This document shows positions 59,204 through 64,000 of a stretch of 64,000 nt of DNA, piece after piece. The stretch is from the NCBI RefSeq assembly GCF_007971525.1, contig NZ_CP042437.1:6076001-6140000 (forward strand). Direction: 5' to 3'. This stretch comes from Mucilaginibacter ginsenosidivorax. GTDB taxonomy: Bacteria > Bacteroidota > Bacteroidia > Sphingobacteriales > Sphingobacteriaceae. The notes beneath the pieces were generated by a model, which made no database searches, was not told the DNA's origin, and saw only the letters and a program-made list of their open reading frames with translations. The position numbers and the translations under genes were made by a program. Position 1 is the first letter of the stretch; every line of letters starts with the position of its first letter.

Positions 59204-59678
59204 CGATATAACCAGCGAAGACGGCGGTGTAGTGATCACCAAAATGAACGACCTGCTTAACTGGGCGCGTTTATCATCCCTATGGCCGTTAAGCTTCGGC
59301 ATAGCCTGTTGCGCCATCGAGATGATGGGTTCCATGGCATCTACTTACGACCTTGACCGTTTTGGTGTGTTCCCCCGCCCATCAGCCCGCCAGGCTGATG
59401 TGATCATTATAGCAGGTACTGTTACCTTTAAAATGGCCGAACGCATCAAGCGCCTGTACGAGCAAATGCCCGAACCTAAATACGTGATTAGTATGGGCTC
59501 ATGCTCCAACTGCGGCGGTCCGTACTGGCAGCACGGATACCACGTGGTAAAAGGCGTAGATAGGGTGATCCCCGTTGATGTATACGTACAAGGCTGCCCA
59601 CCCCGCCCCGAGGCTTTGATTGGCGCTATTTTGGAATTGCAGAAGAAGATTGAAGGAGAGAGGTTGATAGGGGCGTAG
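59196..59678 (+). CDS. nuoB: NADH-quinone oxidoreductase subunit B
   Basis: 160 residues. Cys-Cys pair (FGIACCAIEMM), SMGSCSNCGGPYW and the final VQGCPPRPEALIGA provide the ligands of the [4Fe-4S] cluster N2 next to the quinone site. The start ATG at 59196 overlaps the nuoA stop by 8 bases. A longer frame from 59097 is out of the family. nuoC does not follow: the next 540 bases are repeats and a gene fragment. The partner NuoD is at 29078-30307. Confidence 0.95.
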   Translation: MSSDITSEDGGVVITKMNDLLNWARLSSLWPLSFGIACCAIEMMGSMASTYDLDRFGVFPRPSARQADVIIIAGTVTFKMAERIKRLYEQMPEPKYVISMGSCSNCGGPYWQHGYHVVKGVDRVIPVDVYVQGCPPRPEALIGAILELQKKIEGERLIGA

Positions 59679-59729
59679 AGGATAATTCATAGAGTTGTTC
59701 ATGTGAACTTTAATCATTTTAATTATAAA

Positions 59730-59879
59730 TTGTCATTTCGATGAGCGAGGGGGAAGGCGCATGGGGGCGAAGAGAAATCTTATACGCCCTGCATTTCGAC
59801 GAGGATATCAGAATGCAGGACGTATAGGATTTCTCACCCTTCCCCCGTTTTTGCCCCGCTTCAAGGTTCGAAATGACAA
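59730..59879. repeat. 150-bp palindrome of the TTGTCATTTCGA class
   Basis: TTGTCATTTCGA (59730-59741) faces TCGAAATGACAA (59868-59879). Inner words: AGAGAAATCTTATACGCC against CGTATAGGATTTCTC. Same class as 50404-50538. Confidence 0.85.
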
Positions 59880-59891
59880 ACTGCTTATTAC

Positions 59892-59978
59892 CTACGATAG
59901 CATCACATTGCGCTCCTTTATAATCTCTTTTAGCATCACCTGTAATATTACCGCGTTCCAGTCATTGGCAAAGTTTTA
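59892..59978 (-). pseudogene. Fragment duplicating the 3' end of the gene at 61234-61863
   Basis: Read on the minus strand: NFANDWNAVILQVMLKEIIKERNVMLS and a TAG stop at 59894-59892. The full gene ends NFANDWNAVILQVLLKEIVKERNVMLS. The DNA is nearly identical over about 85 bases; just upstream an A is lost and a stop appears, so no gene remains. It lies between a complete and a broken TTGTCATTTCGA palindrome. Confidence 0.75.
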
Positions 59979-60063
59979 CTTTATACACCTTGCATTCCAA
60001 TAAGCATTTCAGAATGCAGGGCGCATAGGATTTCTCACTCGTGCCTCGTTTCGAAATGACAAA
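59979..60063. repeat. Broken palindrome of the TTGTCATTTCGA class
   Basis: Only the right two-thirds remain: TTCAGAATGCAGGGCGCATAGG and TTTCGAAATGACAAA (60050-60064). The left end is missing, apparently replaced by the gene fragment at 59892-59978. Confidence 0.7.
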
Positions 60064-60071
60064 TGGGGCGG

Positions 60072-60182
60072 TTACTTTTCTGGGTTCAACCTTGCAAATA
60101 CCCCTTTTATCATTTCCGGGCCGCCGTTGGCCATTGTTTCGCTAAATCCAAAGGTGACAATGAATTTTCCGGTGAAAAACAT
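60072..60182 (-). CDS. Possible 36-residue ORF
   Basis: A short open frame starts ATG at 60182 and stops TAA at 60072-60074, giving MFFTGKFIVTFGF and then SETMANGGPEMIKGVFARLN. It has a good balance of residues and no repeat composition, but it is short and lies next to the repeat fragments. It could be a gene remnant rather than a real small protein. Confidence 0.3.
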   Translation of the reverse strand: MFFTGKFIVTFGFSETMANGGPEMIKGVFARLNPEK

Positions 60183-60217
60183 CTATCTAAAACCTATCTT
60201 TAAACAACCAATAAATT

Positions 60218-61111
60218 ATGAAAAAGCTTATCGTTTTATTCCTGCTGTTTAGCAATTACGCAATCGCCCAAACAGCCACTCCAAGGCAATCATTTTTTCC
60301 AAAGGGGACTGCGCTTTACGGCGATATTAATTATGCCGGCGATACCTTAAAAAATCACCTGTTGGATATTTACCTGCCGCCAGTTGTAAAAAGCAAATAT
60401 CCGCTTATTGTATGGATACATGGCGGCGGCTGGCGCATGAACGATAAATATGCTGATATGGGTTATATGACCGAAACCCTAAAAGGATTTATCGACAAAG
60501 GATACGCAGTTGCATCTATCAATTACCGGTGGAGTACACAGGCCGCATTCCCGGCGCAGATACAGGACTGTAACCAGGCTTTGGAGTTCTTATATCAAAA
60601 TGCGTCGAAATATAAGTTGGATAAGGATAAGATAGCGCTGATAGGCTTTTCGGCAGGCGGGCACCTGGCCTCGTTGATGGGTTTATCCGGTAATGACAAT
60701 GTTGCGGCTTTTTATCCGGCAGGCAAAAAGAGCCATTTTAAAATTAAACTGGTGTTGGATTTCTATGGCCCTTCAGACTTTCTTTCGCTTGCCGGGCCAG
60801 ATCAAAAGGATGCGCAGCATGCCATCTCGTTGTTATTGGGCGCCAGCGTATTTGACAGGCCCGATTTAGGCAAGATTGCCAGCCCGGTGACTTACATTGA
60901 TAAAAACGATCCGCCGTTTTTGATTGTGCAAGGCGAAAAGGACGAGGCGGTTAACCCGCTGCAATCAATTTCGCTTAGCTTGCATTTGAAGTTGGCAGGC
61001 GTAAAAAACGAATTTATTATTGTGCCCAACGCCCCTCATTTTGGGGTGATGTTTGATGCGGAAGATATAAGGAACAAAGTGTTTGCCTGGCTGGATGAGT
61101 ATTTAAAGTAA
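60218..61111 (+). CDS. Exported alpha/beta hydrolase (esterase/lipase type)
   Basis: 297 residues. Signal peptide KLIVLFLLFSNYAIAQTA, then oxyanion motif IHGGGWRMN, nucleophile GFSAGGHLAS, a late Asp in VQGEKDEAVN and the His in VPNAPHFGV complete a hormone-sensitive-lipase-like triad. It probably cleaves small esters or acetylated sugars in the periplasm. Its location between a gene-fragment repeat zone and an inverted repeat suggests local rearrangement. Confidence 0.87.
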   Translation: MKKLIVLFLLFSNYAIAQTATPRQSFFPKGTALYGDINYAGDTLKNHLLDIYLPPVVKSKYPLIVWIHGGGWRMNDKYADMGYMTETLKGFIDKGYAVASINYRWSTQAAFPAQIQDCNQALEFLYQNASKYKLDKDKIALIGFSAGGHLASLMGLSGNDNVAAFYPAGKKSHFKIKLVLDFYGPSDFLSLAGPDQKDAQHAISLLLGASVFDRPDLGKIASPVTYIDKNDPPFLIVQGEKDEAVNPLQSISLSLHLKLAGVKNEFIIVPNAPHFGVMFDAEDIRNKVFAWLDEYLK

Positions 61112-61123
61112 GGATTTTGCTTC

Positions 61124-61226
61124 TGTAGAGACGCATAATTGCGTCTCCCATAGGATATTCAGGATTTGCAATGTCGATTTGCATGTTCGATTTGCAACCG
61201 GGAGACGCAATTATGCGTCTCTACAC
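61124..61226. repeat. 26-bp perfect inverted repeat
   Basis: TGTAGAGACGCATAATTGCG... (61124-61149) and its complement (61201-61226). It lies between the convergent esterase and unknown genes. The word GAGACGCAATTATGCGTCTC is common in intergenic palindromes of many bacteria, from memory. Confidence 0.9.
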
Positions 61227-61233
61227 TTTTTGA

Positions 61234-61863
61234 TTACGATAGCATCACATTACGCTCTTTAACAATCTCCTTTAGCAGCACCTGTAATATTACCGCGTTC
61301 CAGTCATTGGCGAAGTTTTTGCTTTTGCACTGCTTTTTGTTTTGGCAGTTGTAAATCATAAAATAGGTACTGTAACTGCTAACGGCTATGGTGTGCCAGG
61401 GTAAAATATCCTGCTGGTCCCAGCATATGCCGGCAAAATGGAAAGTGATACCACAAAGCTCAAAAGTCTGGTTAATTTTATACAGGTCGTGGTAATAATT
61501 AAACAGGTTTACAAAGTAGTTTTCCCATAACTGCTGGATAATATCGTTCCAAAGCCTGCCATATACTTCTTTGCGGATACCGTAATAACTGCCCAGCTTA
61601 ATGCGCGAAATTTTACGATCGTAATTTTGTACTTCGATAAAATACTGGCGGCCAAAAACAAATTTATAGCCCCTTACCCAGCTAACCCCATACCTGAAAG
61701 CTGCAATATTGGTGGCAGGCAAAAAAGCAGAACCAGCAAACGGGGAGTTTTTTTGTATGGTGATGCCATCTGTATTAAATACCAGCTTTTGGGTTATTTT
61801 TTGCGTAATAAGGCCCGGTATTTCAATTGTGTTGGTAGCATTCATCCGCATAAAAATAAGCAT
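61234..61863 (-). CDS. Unknown protein (209 aa)
   Basis: 209 residues, mixed alpha/beta: ITQKLVFNTDGITIQKNSPFAGSAFLPATNIAAFRYGVSWVRGYKFVFGRQYF, then YYGIRKEVYGRLWNDIIQQLWENYF and IYNCQNKKQCKSKNFANDW. No signal peptide or known motif. There are three possible ATG starts within the first 19 bases; the last gives MNATNTIEIPG. The 3' end is duplicated as a fragment at 59892-59978, suggesting that an older paralogue lay there. Confidence 0.7.
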   Translation of the reverse strand: MLIFMRMNATNTIEIPGLITQKITQKLVFNTDGITIQKNSPFAGSAFLPATNIAAFRYGVSWVRGYKFVFGRQYFIEVQNYDRKISRIKLGSYYGIRKEVYGRLWNDIIQQLWENYFVNLFNYYHDLYKINQTFELCGITFHFAGICWDQQDILPWHTIAVSSYSTYFMIYNCQNKKQCKSKNFANDWNAVILQVLLKEIVKERNVMLS

Positions 61864-61956
61864 CAGTTTTAATATTTTTTTACAGATAAAAAATAAAAGC
61901 CGCCATACGTACGGTTTTTATAAAAAGTATAACTTTATACCATAAAATAAACCGCC

Positions 61957-62463
61957 ATGGCAGCAAAAAACCAACCATCAAAGCTCAGGGATGCCTTGCC
62001 AACTATTTTCTGGCTTGGTTTTTTAACCGGCACGCTTGATGGTATGGCAGCCATCATCTGGAGTTTTATTACCAACCCCAAGGTGGGCGCCGATGTTATT
62101 TTTGAATTTATTGCAAGCGCCGTATTTGGCAAAGCGGCTTTTACCAGCGGCACGCAAATGGTAGTGGCTGGCGTGTTTTTCCATTACCTTATAGCATTTT
62201 TGTTTACCACAGCCTTTTACCTGCTTTACCCGTTTTTTGATAAGCTTATCCGTAATAAATATATTATAGCCGTTGTTTACGGTATTATAGTTTGGCTGGT
62301 AATGAACCTAATCGTAGTGCCCTTAAGTAAAATTGGTTACCATCACATTAAAGTGCATGTAGCTTTAACCGGGTTGGTTATCCTTATCGTTTGCATTGGC
62401 ATACCCGTTGCGCTTATTGCCGATAATAAATACTGGAAGGCTAAATTTTCTCCAAAAAAATAA
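61957..62463 (+). CDS. Membrane protein, unknown function
   Basis: 168 residues with about four hydrophobic segments (TIFWLGFLTGTLDGMAAIIWSF, MVVAGVFFHYLIAFLFTTAFYLLYPFF, YIIAVVYGIIVWLVMNLIVVPL, LTGLVILIVCIGIPVALIA). It overlaps the GNAT acetyltransferase start by one base (TAATG), so the two are translationally coupled. No known family is certain. Confidence 0.75.
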   Translation: MAAKNQPSKLRDALPTIFWLGFLTGTLDGMAAIIWSFITNPKVGADVIFEFIASAVFGKAAFTSGTQMVVAGVFFHYLIAFLFTTAFYLLYPFFDKLIRNKYIIAVVYGIIVWLVMNLIVVPLSKIGYHHIKVHVALTGLVILIVCIGIPVALIADNKYWKAKFSPKK

Positions 62464-63005
62464 TGAGTATTGTTTTTCCGTCAGCCGTTTTTCCGCAATT
62501 AAAAACCGACAGATTGGTTTTAAGGGAGCTTGTCCCAGCAGATAGTGAGCAGCTTTTAGCTATCCGCAGTAATGAAGCTATAAGCCGTTTTATAGGCCGT
62601 AGTAACCAGCAAACTATGGAGGCCATTAATCAATTCATCCGGGCGCGTAACGAGGATAGGCTTAACGGGAAAGGCGTGTACTGGGCTATCCAATTAAAAA
62701 ATACTCCTGGTGTTATAGGCACTATTTGCTGCTGGAATTTTGATTACGACGCGGCAACCGCAGAAATTGGCTATGAACTGCTGCCAACATACCAGGGTAG
62801 CGGGTTGATGGGCGAGGCCATCAAAAAAGTTATAGCCTTTGGGTTTAAGGATATGCAGCTTAAAACTATAACGGCCTGGCCAATGCCGCAAAATGAGCCA
62901 TCGGTAAAACTATTGGAACGCAACGGATTTACTTATTCGGAAACGGTTGATGGGCAGCTGGTTTATAAATTGAACAATACCGGGGTGCTTAATAACAGCC
63001 AATAA
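62463..63005 (+). CDS. GNAT N-acetyltransferase (RimJ/RimL type)
   Basis: 180 residues. The start LKTDRLVLRELVPAD, the middle YWAIQLKNTPGVIGTICCWNF, the acetyl-CoA loop (YQGSGLMGEAIKKVIAFGF) and the close VKLLERNGFTYSETVDGQLVYKL are typical of RimJ/RimL-like enzymes acting on protein or small-molecule amines. The target is unknown. Confidence 0.9.
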   Translation: MSIVFPSAVFPQLKTDRLVLRELVPADSEQLLAIRSNEAISRFIGRSNQQTMEAINQFIRARNEDRLNGKGVYWAIQLKNTPGVIGTICCWNFDYDAATAEIGYELLPTYQGSGLMGEAIKKVIAFGFKDMQLKTITAWPMPQNEPSVKLLERNGFTYSETVDGQLVYKLNNTGVLNNSQ

Positions 63006-63041
63006 AAAAGGGCCTGGCGTTTTATTGCCAAACCCTTTGGA
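63004..63041. terminator. Hairpin, probable bidirectional terminator
   Basis: AAAGGGCCTGGCG faces TGCCAAACCCTTT with a few mismatches around GTTTTATT. It lies between the convergent GNAT and fasciclin genes. Confidence 0.6.
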
Positions 63042-63108
63042 TTTAAAATTGATCATTAATCCCGGTAACTATACAGGGATGTCTTTCTTAAAGTGCAGTG
63101 CTGCTGAA

Positions 63109-63693
63109 TTATTGCGGCATCAGCACGCCATTTAAGCCATGAATAACGCCGTTTGACGCCATGGTATCAAACGAGATAACTAAGGCTGCGTTCCCTTTGG
63201 CATCTACAATTTGCAAATTGCTTTTATCATTTACCGATAGCGTAAGATTATCACCGTCTATAGTTTTTAATACTGCTTTTCCTTTACCCGCGCTTAAAGC
63301 TTTAATAATATCGGCTTTGGTATATTTACCGGCAACTACATGGTATTTGAGCACTTTGGCCAGTTTGCCATGATCTTTGGTCAAATCGTCCATAGTGGGC
63401 TTTGGCACTTTGCTGAATGCAACATCATTTGGCGCAAATACAGTGAATGGGCCGGGGCCTTTTAATGTAGTTTCCAGGTCGGCAGTTTTAACGGCCAGTG
63501 CTAATGGAGCAAAATCTGTGGTGCTGCTTAAAACGCCTACTACATCGCCCGATGCGGCTGCAGGAGCGGCGGGTGTAGTTGCAGGGGCTGTTTTAGTGGT
63601 ATCTGTTTGCTGGGTTTGCGCCATAGCGTTGTTTGATAAAAATCCGATGCCTAAGGCGGCCACAGCAATTAAAACTGACTTTTTCATGTTCAT
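63109..63693 (-). CDS. Exported fasciclin (FAS1) domain protein
   Basis: 194 residues. Signal peptide ends SNNAMAQ (TQQTDTT...); an Ala/Pro/Thr-rich linker follows, then one FAS1 domain at about 48-190: DFAPLALAVKTADLETTLKGPGPFTVFAPNDVAFSKVP, VLKYHVVAGKYTKADI and NGVIHGLNGVLMPQ. FAS1 domains mediate surface adhesion in cell-surface proteins. It is monocistronic on the minus strand near the window edge. Confidence 0.9.
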   Translation of the reverse strand: MNMKKSVLIAVAALGIGFLSNNAMAQTQQTDTTKTAPATTPAAPAAASGDVVGVLSSTTDFAPLALAVKTADLETTLKGPGPFTVFAPNDVAFSKVPKPTMDDLTKDHGKLAKVLKYHVVAGKYTKADIIKALSAGKGKAVLKTIDGDNLTLSVNDKSNLQIVDAKGNAALVISFDTMASNGVIHGLNGVLMPQ

Positions 63694-64000
63694 CTTTCTT
63701 TTTGATTTTGTTCGTAAATTAAATGTAAATGAGTAGCAGTTTACCTAATAGTATTTTCTTTTAAGTTATATAATTAATAAATATGCACAGGTATTATAAC
63801 TAATAATTACACAAAAGGTTTTAAATAGACCGGAATTGGACGAATTGAGGCGAATTTCACGAATTAAGAAAGAGGGCGAATTTCTTGAATTTGAGCAGGT
63901 TGAACAGGTGCGAATGTTACGAGCATTTTTTGAAAGAAATTCAAGTGGAGGGTACAATTGATTGTTGAATGAGAGGGCTGCCGGGCGAAAATGCTGCCTG
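63694..64000. other. Gene-free end of the window
   Basis: A/T-rich upstream region of the fasciclin gene, then words GGCGAATTTCACGAATTAAG and GGCGAATTTCTTGAATTTGAG that resemble those at 28780-28840. No supported gene; the minus frame 63766-63957 is likely chance. Confidence 0.5.

Noticed and set aside
1..64000. tRNA, rRNA, CRISPR array, riboswitch
   Set aside because: I looked for typical tRNA arm words, direct repeats with unique spacers and known FMN or cobalamin boxes and saw none; the tandem 8-bp arrays have no unique spacers.

Overview
The window looks like a stretch of Bacteroidetes chromosome, most probably from the Sphingobacteriaceae (Mucilaginibacter or Pedobacter type). Reasons: a gldC gliding-motility gene; ribosome binding sites that are weak or absent; promoters of the TTTG-N19/20-TAnnTTTG type; many lipoproteins and beta-barrel proteins with Bacteroidetes-style signals; a CHASE3/GAF hybrid kinase beside CheR and CheB; and intergenic spacers crowded with palindromic repeats. 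The genus is an inference. I saw no rRNA, tRNA, CRISPR array, phage genes or intact transposase.

Layout. 0-5 kb: a truncated DoxX-like gene, an EVE-domain protein, an SRPBCC protein, an effector-binding protein, dihydroorotase, and a divergent HxlR regulator / NmrA-like reductase pair with a visible candidate operator. 4.7-8.9 kb: a four-gene operon (porin, Rieske protein, imelysin, di-heme oxidoreductase) preceded by a promoter and a Fur-like palindrome, probably for iron handling. 9-17 kb: ccmB, ogt, and a large sensory operon (hybrid kinase with three receivers, CheR, CheB, second hybrid kinase). 17-24 kb: gldC, an RhlE-type helicase, envelope proteins and a ModF-like double ABC ATPase. 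24.7-28.7 kb: a small-lipoprotein region with three tandem paralogues carrying Asp-Thr/Ser-Lys repeats, then an ECF sigma factor followed by a membrane protein that joins an anti-sigma-like N-terminus to a DegP-type protease. 29-39 kb: a lone nuoD, an SDR, a UMF1-type transporter, an HscA-like chaperone, TPR proteins and riboflavin synthase. 39-45 kb: an AHSA1-like protein, a NUDIX hydrolase and a three-gene ABC importer. 45-51 kb: a PQQ-type sugar dehydrogenase with its cytochrome c, a decayed antitoxin/PIN-toxin pair, a Gly/Asn/Arg-rich secreted protein, a serine beta-lactamase-family hydrolase and a GDSL esterase in operon with ybbA/ybbP-like ABC genes. 54-64 kb: a JmjC/cupin protein, a glycosyltransferase, an HI0933-type flavoprotein whose start codon overlaps that of divergent nuoA, then nuoB, an esterase, a GNAT acetyltransferase and a fasciclin protein.

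The most unusual signal is in the spacers. At least seven loci hold short words repeated in tandem and facing an inverted block of the same word (for example TTCATTGG against CCAATGAA). The word differs at each locus while the architecture stays the same, and most loci lie at gene 3' ends. Separately there are four copies of a 165-195 bp palindromic element in two subfamilies, several smaller palindromic families, and a 50 bp inverted repeat (49 of 50 identical) flanking the hscA-like gene. The best protein-level candidate for a little-described system is the ECF sigma factor paired with an anti-sigma/protease fusion at 27-28.7 kb.

All calls come from reading the sequence; no database search was run. 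Family names rest on motif and length recognition.
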